Shown here: positions 1-6,895 of the stretch, in pieces | Position numbering within the stretch: position 1 is the first letter of the stretch | How the letters are laid out: each line of letters begins with the position of its first letter | Assembly (NCBI GenBank): GCA_037968475.1 | Contig: JBBKVO010000001.1 | Location: 254,799 to 318,798, forward strand | DNA length: 64,000 nt | Direction of reading: 5' to 3' | Source of the DNA: SB11 sp037968475 | GTDB taxonomy: Bacteria; Bacteroidota; Bacteroidia; UBA8524 | The notes under the pieces: model-generated | Seen by the model: the letters and a program-made list of their open reading frames with translations, nothing else | Databases searched by the model: none | Told to the model about the DNA's origin: nothing | Program-made: the position numbers and the translations under genes

Positions 1-1004
1 CCAACTTAGGGCAAGCACCTGCAAGGCAAGCTGCAATATTTGCAGGCTTACCTAATACTGTGCCTTGTACTGCCGTTAACAAGGTTTGTGCATCAGGACT
101 TAAAGCCACAATGTTGGGCGCGCAAAGCATTATGCTTGGCGATAACGATATAGTTGTGGTAGGCGGTATGGAAAACATGAGCCAAACCCCATACTATTTA
201 GAAAATAACCGCTACGGACAAAAATACGGACACGGGCAAACGATTGATGGTATAGTGAAAGACGGTTTAACCGATGTTTACCACAACAACCTTATGGGTA
301 ATGCTGCCGAATTGGCTGCTGCCAAATACAATATTAGCCGTGAGGCGCAAGACGAGCACGCTATAAGCTCATACAAACGTAGTGCTGCTGCTTGGGAAGC
401 AGGTAAGTTTAACGATGAAGTAGTGCCCGTTGAAGTTGTTGGTCGTAAAGGTGATGTGACTGTTGTTGACCAAGACGAAGAATTTAAAAACGTTAAATTT
501 GATAAAATACCTTCACTTCGCCCAGTGTTTGAAAAAGAAGGAACTGTAACTGCTGCCAACGCATCAACCATTAATGATGGTGCTGCTGCTTTGGTGCTTA
601 TGAGTGCTGATAAAGCAAAAGAATTGGGTATTAAACCTTTGGCAGTTATCCGTAGCTATGCTGATGCGGCACAAGAGCCTGAGTGGTTTACTACTGCACC
701 CGCCAAAGCAATGCCTAAAGCATTTGCAAAAGCTGGTTTAAGCAAAGATGATATCGACTTTTTTGAGATTAACGAGGCTTTCTCGGTAGTATCATTAGCC
801 AATATGGAAATAATGGGTCTTGATGCTGATAAAGTAAACATAAACGGTGGTGCAGTATCGCTAGGTCATCCACTAGGTTGTTCAGGCGCACGTATTTTGG
901 TTACTTTGGTACATGTACTAAACCAAAACAACGGTCGCTACGGTGCAGCAGGTATTTGCAACGGTGGCGGTGGCGCATCGGCCATGGTTATTGAGCGTAT
1001 TTAA
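1..1004 (+). CDS. Acetyl-CoA C-acetyltransferase (thiolase), 5'-truncated by window edge
   Basis: Condenses two acetyl-CoA (or cleaves acetoacetyl-CoA) in the cytoplasm; it could supply acetoacetyl-CoA to the mevalonate route or work in beta-oxidation. The reading frame is open from base 3, so the true start lies upstream and roughly 60-70 N-terminal residues are missing. Visible thiolase signatures are the acylated cysteine in NKVCASGLKA, NEAF followed by SVVSLAN, the GHPLGCSGAR motif carrying the second catalytic cysteine next to the GHP histidine, and the C-terminal CNGGGGASAMVIE. All catalytic residues are present, so the enzyme looks active. It ends before two strong inverted repeats (1020-1107) that face the convergent gene. 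Thiolase class is secure; the physiological direction is inference. Confidence 0.95.
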   Translation, partial: NLGQAPARQAAIFAGLPNTVPCTAVNKVCASGLKATMLGAQSIMLGDNDIVVVGGMENMSQTPYYLENNRYGQKYGHGQTIDGIVKDGLTDVYHNNLMGNAAELAAAKYNISREAQDEHAISSYKRSAAAWEAGKFNDEVVPVEVVGRKGDVTVVDQDEEFKNVKFDKIPSLRPVFEKEGTVTAANASTINDGAAALVLMSADKAKELGIKPLAVIRSYADAAQEPEWFTTAPAKAMPKAFAKAGLSKDDIDFFEINEAFSVVSLANMEIMGLDADKVNINGGAVSLGHPLGCSGARILVTLVHVLNQNNGRYGAAGICNGGGGASAMVIERI

Positions 1005-1019
1005 TTACTCCAATTTTAG

Positions 1020-1064
1020 GTTTCCATCTTTGTCAAACTTTTAAAGTTTGACAAAGATGGAAAC
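1020..1064. repeat. 22-bp perfect inverted repeat downstream of thiolase
   Basis: Arms of 22 bases (1020-1041 and 1043-1064) are perfectly complementary around a single central base, with GTTTCCATCTTTG at the outer end. There is no T-run directly after it. As RNA it would fold into one long hairpin in the thiolase 3' untranslated region. It may be a stabilising 3' structure, part of the tandem termination region with 1072-1107, or a small palindromic repeat; no second copy was noticed in the window. Confidence 0.7.
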
Positions 1065-1071
1065 TATATAC

Positions 1072-1107
1072 AAACCCCATAATTAATATACTAATTATGG
1101 GGTTTTT
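1072..1107 (+). terminator. Rho-independent terminator of the thiolase gene
   Basis: A 14-bp perfect stem (AAACCCCATAATTA, 1072-1085, with its complement 1092-1105), a six-base loop and a T5 tail. It overlaps the stop codon of the convergent gene ending at 1106. Confidence 0.75.
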
Positions 1108-1678
1108 AATTTGATCCCAAGCAGTGTCCTTTATAAAAATAGATAAATTTACTGTCATCAAGGGGCGTGTCTATTGGTAGAAAACAGGTGGACGAGTTGA
1201 TGTATTTATTTGAATAATTTATTTTTTTATTGTTAAAATTAAGAATAAGAGTATCTGCTGATTTTGAGTATGTGCCGCATGAAATTGTGTAGTTGAAAAA
1301 ACCTGAGTGCCCAATTTCAAACGTTTTATTTTTTCTTAATTTTAACACTGCGGTATTTATAGTGCCTTCGTAACAGGCATATTCTTCTACGTGACTTCTA
1401 AATATTTCTGATGAGTTTATGGGGCTAAAATGAAAGATTAATAAAACAAGTGCATATACAATAGAAGGCGTTATTGTTTTTTTTCTTTCAAGGCTCTCTT
1501 TAAATAATAATTTAGAAATGCAACGTAATAAATTTACAACTATAATTATATATAAAATTGCTGTTAATGCAAATAGCAGTGGTTCGTAGCCACCTTCTGT
1601 ATAGAGTAAAATATCGTACCTAAAAAATGTTAGTCCATAAAATAGAGTCGTAATAATAATTGCGGTACTAATCTTCAT
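1106..1678 (-). CDS. Hypothetical membrane protein, 190 aa
   Basis: No family recognised. The N-terminal half holds about three hydrophobic segments: residues 4-24, a second near 35-50 (LLFALTAILYIIIVVNLL) and a third near 72-84 (IVYALVLLIF). The C-terminal half, about 100 residues, is polar and contains four cysteines (YACYEG, ISCGTY, STCFLP, KGHCLG), which suggests a periplasmic domain able to form disulfides. The ATG at 1678 is the first Met. It lies 3 bases downstream of the 152-aa membrane protein on the same strand, so the two are probably cotranscribed. The coding region is noticeably more AT-rich than the neighbouring thiolase, as is common for accessory genes. Function unknown. Confidence 0.6.
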   Translation of the reverse strand: MKISTAIIITTLFYGLTFFRYDILLYTEGGYEPLLFALTAILYIIIVVNLLRCISKLLFKESLERKKTITPSIVYALVLLIFHFSPINSSEIFRSHVEEYACYEGTINTAVLKLRKNKTFEIGHSGFFNYTISCGTYSKSADTLILNFNNKKINYSNKYINSSTCFLPIDTPLDDSKFIYFYKGHCLGSN

Positions 1679-1681
1679 GCT

Positions 1682-2140
1682 TTAATCAATCAAAACAACC
1701 ACAAACTGCAAGATAAACCCCACACTAAACAATACTGCACCCAGTATTAAAGCCTGTTTTCGGGTTTCAGTATTATTTATTAATTTTTCTACCAAAGGTT
1801 GTGCAAGTTTAGTTTCTAATCCTTTTTTTATGCGTTTATAAAAAATCATAAAAAGGATATATAGAAAACTAAAAATACCAAAAAGAATATAAAATCGGGT
1901 TAAACTCTCAACGCTAATGCCATTTTTGGCCGCATCAAGTCCTTTTATTAAACTAAGAGAAATTGAGGTAATGCCATAACCCAATACTACTATCCAAATG
2001 ATAATAATAGGTAGTTGGGTTACCAGTTTTTTCAGTCCTTTTTCAAAGCGGCGTAGGGTAGGTTCGCCCAAAAGCTCAGGAGCTGCCAACCAAAAAGCAA
2101 CAAATTGCAGTAACAGTCCAATAGCGTTTACCCATTTCAT
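1682..2140 (-). CDS. Hypothetical integral membrane protein, 152 aa
   Basis: No family recognised with confidence. Hydrophobic segments lie near residues 5-22, 44-62 (LPIIIIWIVVLGYGI), 85-102 (FYILFGIFSFLYILFMI) and 131-150 (LILGAVLFSVGFILQFVVVLI), consistent with four membrane passes separated by basic loops (RRFEKGLKK, KRIKKGLETK). Starts at ATG 2140 and is followed after 3 bases by another membrane protein on the same strand. Inner-membrane location is inferred from hydropathy only. Confidence 0.6.
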   Translation of the reverse strand: MKWVNAIGLLLQFVAFWLAAPELLGEPTLRRFEKGLKKLVTQLPIIIIWIVVLGYGITSISLSLIKGLDAAKNGISVESLTRFYILFGIFSFLYILFMIFYKRIKKGLETKLAQPLVEKLINNTETRKQALILGAVLFSVGFILQFVVVLID

Positions 2141-2179
2141 ACTGCTAGTTAGTAAATAAAACCCAAAGTATTGGTAAGG

Positions 2180-2551
2180 CTATATCCAGTTCTCTTGCCT
2201 AAAAATTTCAACACCCTTTGCTACCATTGCTTTTATTTCGGTTTCAAGGGCATCATCCAATTTTTTAATGTGGAAGCAACTTTTACCCTTTAGGCATTTT
2301 TTAAGTTCGGCTGATAAATCAAACTCGTGAGGGTGGGTATAAATAGGAAAGTAGTACAAACGCACATCTTTTGGCTTAGGCACTACACTGGCAAAGTACA
2401 TACCATCAACTTTTTGTTTGCCTTGCATGGTTTCTTTAGTACCTGCTACCTCAAACCCCATAATACTATTAGAGCGTACTTTTAACGGTGGTGCTTGTGC
2501 ATTTAAAATGCCTATAAGTATGGCCTGTATCTCGGTTATATCTGTTTTCAT
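2180..2551 (-). CDS. DUF1801-like (YdhG-type) small protein, 123 aa
   Basis: The C-terminal region GKSCFHIKKLDDALETEI followed by a terminal NWI resembles DUF1801/YdhG-type proteins, which are small cytoplasmic proteins without a settled function. The frame stays open to 2653, but the extra 34 residues are hydrophobic and are encoded partly by the end of the mobile element at 2639-2829, so the Met at 2551 (MKTDITEIQAIL) is preferred. It is the first gene of a minus-strand run that continues into two membrane proteins. Family assignment is moderate. Confidence 0.65.
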   Translation of the reverse strand: MKTDITEIQAILIGILNAQAPPLKVRSNSIMGFEVAGTKETMQGKQKVDGMYFASVVPKPKDVRLYYFPIYTHPHEFDLSAELKKCLKGKSCFHIKKLDDALETEIKAMVAKGVEIFRQENWI

Positions 2552-2638
2552 TCTAATACAAGTTACAATCAAAAAAATAAAAAAGTAGCATTTTATACCT
2601 AATGTCAATGCAGTTGTAGCAGGGGTATTATTATAATA

Positions 2639-2829
2639 ACGTGAGTTCGACATAATAGATTATATAATGCGTTGTTTATAAGAATAGCAATGTTTTTTAA
2701 ATAGGGTTGAAAACCTATTCTATCAAAAATTACAGCCCGCAAGACGACTTAAGTCGTCTTGCGGACTGTAATAGGAACAGCAGTGGGTTTTAACCCGCTG
2801 TAAATGGCGTTTCTTACCCTGAACTCATG
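2639..2829. mobile_element. MITE-like palindromic element, copy 1 (191 bp)
   Basis: Begins ACGTGAGTTCGACAT and ends CTGAACTCATG, giving imperfect terminal inverted repeats. It is flanked by the direct repeat TTATAATA (2631-2638 and 2830-2837), as expected of a target-site duplication. Inside are three hairpins in fixed order: AATAGGGTTGAAAACCTATT; a ~44-bp palindrome centred on GACGACTTAAGTCGTC with outer arms ACAGCCCGC/GCGGACTGT; and AGTGGGTTTTAACCCGCT. It carries no open reading frame and sits between divergent genes, about 45 bp upstream of the sigma-factor -7 box. Full-length relatives are at 6577-6771 and 30623-30812. Confidence 0.75.
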
Positions 2830-2880
2830 TTATAATATTAAAAAAACGAGTGAGTAGTAACAACTCTATCAATCTAAAAC

Positions 2881-2888
2881 TAATTTTG
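2881..2888 (+). promoter_or_regulatory. Possible -7 box of the fecI-like sigma gene
   Basis: TAATTTTG fits the Bacteroidota -7 consensus TAnnTTTG. No TTG is seen 17-23 bases upstream, so this is only half a promoter; ECF promoters or activators could explain the missing -33 box. Confidence 0.35.
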
Positions 2889-2915
2889 CGCCCATAAAAA
2901 GTAAGCCATAACGTT

Positions 2916-3488
2916 TTGACGGAACCCGAACTTTTAGCGCGCATACAACAACACGATAGCCATGCCTTTGAGCAAGTATTTAAAATATACTATGCCGAGC
3001 TGTGCGGTTACGCCCAAAAGTTTTTGAATGATTTGGATATGGCCGAAGAAATTGTGCAAGAGCTATTTTGTCATATTTGGGATAAACGTGAAAGCCTTAC
3101 AGTACAGGAAACCTTGCGCGCCTATTTTTTTAAATCGGTGCGCAACCGTTGCCTCAATCATTTCAGGCATATTAAAATTCGCGAAGCGCACCAGCAAGAA
3201 GTTGTAGCTCAAAACTACATTACTGATAATATTACCGCTCACGATACTATTAAAGCTCTTGAGTTGGACGTGAAGATAAATGCTGTAATTGAAAGTTTGC
3301 CCGCACAATGCAAACTGGTTTTTAGCATGAGCCGCTTTGAAGGAAAAAAATATCAAGAAATAGCGGACGAGTTGGGTATAAGCAAAAAAGCAGTAGAAGC
3401 CCACGTATCAAAGGCTTTAAAGGCTCTTCGAGAGGAACTTAAAGACTATCTTCCATTACTTTTTTTACTATTTGGCGATTTTTTTTAG
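2916..3488 (+). CDS. RNA polymerase ECF sigma-70 factor (FecI-like, Bacteroidota family)
   Basis: Directs RNA polymerase to a small regulon, normally that of the adjacent anti-sigma/receptor genes. Sigma-2 region: FEQVFKIYYAELCGYAQKF and MAEEIVQELFCHIWDKR (residues about 18-60). Sigma-4 region: LPAQCKLVFSMSRFEGKKYQ then EIADELGISKKAVEAHVSKA (about 125-172). The length of 190 aa is usual for the family. The only in-frame start after the upstream stop at 2895-2897 is TTG at 2916; Bacteroidota rarely show a Shine-Dalgarno, and none is seen. The C-terminal tail is hydrophobic (LPLLFLLFGDFF), common in this group. A FecR-type anti-sigma gene follows 52 bp later, and the two very likely form a regulatory pair. 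Confidence 0.93.
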   Translation: MTEPELLARIQQHDSHAFEQVFKIYYAELCGYAQKFLNDLDMAEEIVQELFCHIWDKRESLTVQETLRAYFFKSVRNRCLNHFRHIKIREAHQQEVVAQNYITDNITAHDTIKALELDVKINAVIESLPAQCKLVFSMSRFEGKKYQEIADELGISKKAVEAHVSKALKALREELKDYLPLLFLLFGDFF

Positions 3489-3540
3489 CCAAGCACATAG
3501 GGTACAATCAAATTTAAGTGTCAATTAAATAACAAGCAGT

Positions 3541-4566
3541 ATGCAGGGATTAGACGAGCAAATGCAAGAGCTATTAATCAGGTACCTCGATATGGAGGTA
3601 AATGACGAAGAAATGGCCACTGTGCACCAATGGCTTAGCCACCCTGCAAACCAAGCTTATTTTGATGGGCTTAAACAACTGTATATGCGTGTGCCCAATA
3701 CCCAAAGTGCATTGCCTGCCGATGTTAATGTAGACGTAGCATGGCAAAATGTGGCAAGCAAAACCACTGAAAGGGTAGCGGGAACATCGCCATTAAAAGT
3801 TGTAAAAGGCGGCGCAGTTTGGTCTTTTTGGTTAAAGATAGCAGCAGTACTGGTTATAGGTACAAGCATTTTTTGGTGGGTAGCAAATAACAACAATAAC
3901 CCACACCAAACTGCAACGCTAAAAACTATGAAAACAGAAAATAACACCCTGCTGGTGAGTTTGCCCGACGGTAGCAGGGTTACTTTAAATGCACATTCAT
4001 CGCTTACCTACCCCGAAATTTTTGAAGGTGGAAAGCGCAATGTGCAACTTAAAGGAGAAGCGTTTTTTGATATAGAGAGGGACACTACACAGCCCTTTAT
4101 TATTGCCGCAGGCAATGCCAATATACAAGTATTGGGGACATCGTTTTTGGTGCGTGATAGTAAAGATAGCGGGGTGAGTGTTTTAGTACAAACGGGTAAG
4201 GTGAAACTGTACCCAGCCAAAAACCATAATGCTGCTGTGGTTTTGGTAAAAGGCGAACAAGGCTTTTTAGCCGATACAGGCACGCAACCTGTGAAACAAA
4301 CTATTGAAAACATTAATTACCTATCGCAATACGATAAGGTGTTAAGGTTTGAAAACACACCGCTAAACCTTGTTTTAAAAGATTTAGAAAAACAATACGG
4401 CGTGGTGTTTAATGTGCAACAAAGCACAATTGAAGGGTGTAAAATAACTGCAAAGTTTGAAGAAAGCACCCTAGAAGACATACTAAAAACACTGAAGATT
4501 TACTTTACATGGAACATTCAACAAAACGGAAACACAGTAACCATAAAGGGCAAAGGTTGCAGATAA
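3541..4566 (+). CDS. FecR-family anti-sigma factor
   Basis: Membrane-spanning partner that holds the upstream ECF sigma factor and receives a signal from an outer-membrane protein. The cytoplasmic N-terminus (residues 1-95) carries the short helical region typical of FecR; one membrane segment follows at about 97-117 (FWLKIAAVLVIGTSIFWWVA). The periplasmic FecR domain spans about 125-235 (SLPDGSRVTLNAHSSLTYP, VQLKGEAFFDI, VLGTSFLVRD). A DUF4974/secretin-like domain closes the protein (FENTPLNLVLKDLEKQYGV to the end). Length (341 aa) is normal. Its last 58 bases overlap the predicted start of the STN-domain gene, implying tight cotranscription. Assignment secure; the exact ligand is unknown. 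Confidence 0.93.
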   Translation: MQGLDEQMQELLIRYLDMEVNDEEMATVHQWLSHPANQAYFDGLKQLYMRVPNTQSALPADVNVDVAWQNVASKTTERVAGTSPLKVVKGGAVWSFWLKIAAVLVIGTSIFWWVANNNNNPHQTATLKTMKTENNTLLVSLPDGSRVTLNAHSSLTYPEIFEGGKRNVQLKGEAFFDIERDTTQPFIIAAGNANIQVLGTSFLVRDSKDSGVSVLVQTGKVKLYPAKNHNAAVVLVKGEQGFLADTGTQPVKQTIENINYLSQYDKVLRFENTPLNLVLKDLEKQYGVVFNVQQSTIEGCKITAKFEESTLEDILKTLKIYFTWNIQQNGNTVTIKGKGCR

Positions 4567-6476
4567 CCAAAAACAAAATTGTGCGATATGCAGTACTGCT
4601 TTGCTTGGCAATAGCACAAAACATAAGCACAGCACAGGTATTAGATACCGATGTAAGTATCAAGGCAAACAACAAACCCCTATCGCAAGTATTGTTTCAG
4701 CTAAGTGAACAAGCACATTTCGATTTCTCGTACGATAACCGTGTAATATCTCCCAATCAAACCATTTCTATTGATGCACAGCACCAACCTTTAAGGCAAG
4801 TATTGGGTGTAATTTGTCAGCAAAGCAACATACAATACAAAGAAATGGGCAGCCAGATAATATTTTTTGGAGCAGGCAGAGAAGAAGCCCAACGTGTTCG
4901 CCATTTTATTAGTGGGCAAGTAACCGATTACCAAACGGGTAGTGTGCTGCAAGGTGTTACCGTTACCGAAAAATATTTTAGATTAAATACAAATACTAAT
5001 GCAAAAGGAGGGTATCAACTTACAGTACCCAACCCTAATTATACCGTCGAGCTAACTTATAGCTTGCAAGGCTATCAAAAAAAATCATATTTAATAAAGG
5101 TAAGTGATAACAAAACCCTTAACGTATCATTAAAAAGTAAAGAAAATAATGCAATAACTTTAAGCAGCGATACTCAATCGGTTGAGGCTATAACATTTCA
5201 CAACGCATTGGCAAAACAAATGTTAACCGTTGCTGATGATAGTGCAGAAATGAAAGAATTGGCCAAACCCCTTATTCAAAAGAAATCGTTAGAGTTATTA
5301 GTTTCAAAAGATATATTAGATAGCCTTCGCAACGATTCAAATTTAATCATAACCCCTTTTCAGTTTAGCATTGTTCCTGGTGTAGGTACGTTTAATCAGT
5401 TTGTAGGAAAAAATCAGGTAAACGGTTTTTCGTTCAATTTATTAGCAGGGCTAAATGCAGGTGTAAATGGTTTTGAGCTATCAGCCTTTGTTAATATAGA
5501 TAGGTTTAATGTTAGCGGGGCACAGGTAGCGGGCTTTGCTAATATTGTGGGCGGACAAACTAAAGGTTTGCAAGTAGCGGGTTTTGCTAATGTTACTAAA
5601 CTAAAAGCCTTTGGGTGGCAAATAGCAGGTTTTAGCAATTTTGCAGGTAAAGAAATGAAAGGCGCACAAATAGCAGGTTTTACCAATTTTGTGCGGGGTC
5701 GTGCTGATGGTGCACAAATAAGCGGTTTTTATAATATAGCTACCGACTCTGGCTATGGTGCACAAATAGCCGGTTTTGGCAATACCATTGGCGGTAACTA
5801 CGAGGGTACACAAATAAGCGGGTTTATAAATATGACTCGCGGAAAAATTGATGGTGCGCAAATAGCAGGGTTTATTAATCTTGCCAAAGAAGTAAAAGGT
5901 ATACAAATAGCAGGTTTTTTAAACTATACCGCCAAACTAAAAGGTATGCAGATAGGTGTTTTCAACTTTGTTGATAGTGCCGATGGTGGGGTGCCCATTG
6001 GAGTGTTTAACTATGTTCGCAATGGCTACCGCCGATGGGAAATACAAGGCAGCGAAAGTGGTATTGTGAATTTAAAATACAAATCGGGTACGGATAGGTT
6101 TTATACCTACTTAGGTATTGGAGGCGCAAGAAATAGTGATTCTGTTCCTACATTGTGGGATGTAAACTACGGTGTGGGTACAATTTTTCGTGCTCAAAAA
6201 CCTGTATTCTTCAATCTTGAAGCATCAGCACATTGGCTAAATCCCGGTAGATGGGCAAACGAGCAAAACAGCCTTTACCGTTTTGATGCCAATATTGGTT
6301 TCAGATTATATAAAAAGGCAGCATTGGTAGTAGGCCCTTCCATCAATTTTTATGTAGCCAATGAAAAGTTTGAGAAACAAACCTCTTTAAACAAACAGCA
6401 TCTTTTTCTTAATGAAAAAATTGCCAAAACACATATACAAGGTTGGTTTGGGCTAAATGCTGCTTTACAGTTTTAA
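4509..6476 (+). CDS. STN-domain outer-surface protein with GxQIAGFxN repeats
   Basis: Probable partner of the FecR protein upstream, but not a TonB receptor: no plug or 22-strand barrel is evident. Order of parts: a long basic N-terminus and signal peptide (about residues 24-43, ending ISTAQ); an STN/secretin-type domain (about 50-122, NNKPLSQVLFQLSEQA); a carboxypeptidase-regulatory-like beta-sandwich (about 131-213, SGQVTDYQTGSVLQGVTV); and from about 320 to 500 roughly ten repeats of about 20-24 residues built on QIAGFxN, resembling the LA_2272 surface-repeat family; then a C-terminal region with beta-strand character ending in F. Start: ATG 4509 lies inside fecR; GTG 4581, just before the hydrophobic core, is an alternative. 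STN domains usually signal to FecR, so a sensor role is plausible inference. Confidence 0.8.
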   Translation: MEHSTKRKHSNHKGQRLQITKNKIVRYAVLLCLAIAQNISTAQVLDTDVSIKANNKPLSQVLFQLSEQAHFDFSYDNRVISPNQTISIDAQHQPLRQVLGVICQQSNIQYKEMGSQIIFFGAGREEAQRVRHFISGQVTDYQTGSVLQGVTVTEKYFRLNTNTNAKGGYQLTVPNPNYTVELTYSLQGYQKKSYLIKVSDNKTLNVSLKSKENNAITLSSDTQSVEAITFHNALAKQMLTVADDSAEMKELAKPLIQKKSLELLVSKDILDSLRNDSNLIITPFQFSIVPGVGTFNQFVGKNQVNGFSFNLLAGLNAGVNGFELSAFVNIDRFNVSGAQVAGFANIVGGQTKGLQVAGFANVTKLKAFGWQIAGFSNFAGKEMKGAQIAGFTNFVRGRADGAQISGFYNIATDSGYGAQIAGFGNTIGGNYEGTQISGFINMTRGKIDGAQIAGFINLAKEVKGIQIAGFLNYTAKLKGMQIGVFNFVDSADGGVPIGVFNYVRNGYRRWEIQGSESGIVNLKYKSGTDRFYTYLGIGGARNSDSVPTLWDVNYGVGTIFRAQKPVFFNLEASAHWLNPGRWANEQNSLYRFDANIGFRLYKKAALVVGPSINFYVANEKFEKQTSLNKQHLFLNEKIAKTHIQGWFGLNAALQF

Positions 6477-6497
6477 ATAATAATTTATCTTTTTAAT

Positions 6498-6566
6498 TGA
6501 TACAGCCGAGTATGGACATATGTCCATACTCGGCTGTAATCTTTATAGGGCATGGTTTTGCCCGAT
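6498..6566. repeat. Variant palindrome of the ACAGCC...GGCTGT class
   Basis: Bases 6502-6537 form a perfect 36-bp palindrome with ACAGCC/GGCTGT ends but an inner arm (GAGTATGGACATATG) unlike the GACGACTTAAGTCGTC core of its relatives. It is followed by a second hairpin around GGGCATGGTTTTGCCC, as in the larger elements. It lies directly after the STN gene stop and just before the intact element at 6577. It may be a reduced relative of that element, or a terminator-like structure without a T-run. Confidence 0.6.
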
Positions 6567-6576
6567 TATTTAATTA

Positions 6577-6771
6577 ACGAGAGTTCGACATAATAGATTA
6601 TATAATGCGTTGTTTATAAGAACATTAATGTTTTTTTTTCAAATAGGGTTATAAACCTATTCTATCAAAAATTACAGCCCTCAAGACGACTTAAGTCGTC
6701 TTGAGGGCTGTAATTGAAACAGCAGTGGGTTTTAACCCGCTATAAATGGCATTTCTTATCCTGAACTCATG
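6577..6771. mobile_element. MITE-like palindromic element, copy 2 (195 bp)
   Basis: Same architecture and orientation as the copy at 2639: begins ACGAGAGTTCGACAT, ends CTGAACTCATG, and is flanked by TTAATTA on both sides (6570-6576 and 6772-6778). The central palindrome is perfect, and the variable arm reads CCTCAAG/CTTGAGG here instead of CCGCAAG/CTTGCGG, so both arms changed together. It lies in the 420-bp spacer between the STN gene and the TonB receptor. The rest of that spacer (6779-6895) is AT-rich with no recognised signal. Confidence 0.75.
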
Positions 6772-6895
6772 TTAATTAAGAATATTAAAAAAATAAAAAA
6801 TATTTCATTCTCAAGGTAGGGTATTTTAAAACATAGTTGTCGTATTAGTGAAAAGGGTATAAAAACCCTGTGTAGAAACAAAACTTATACAAACT

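Noticed and set aside
2552..2653. 34-residue N-terminal extension of the DUF1801-like protein
   Set aside because: Lies partly in the end of the mobile element and is out of keeping with the family start.
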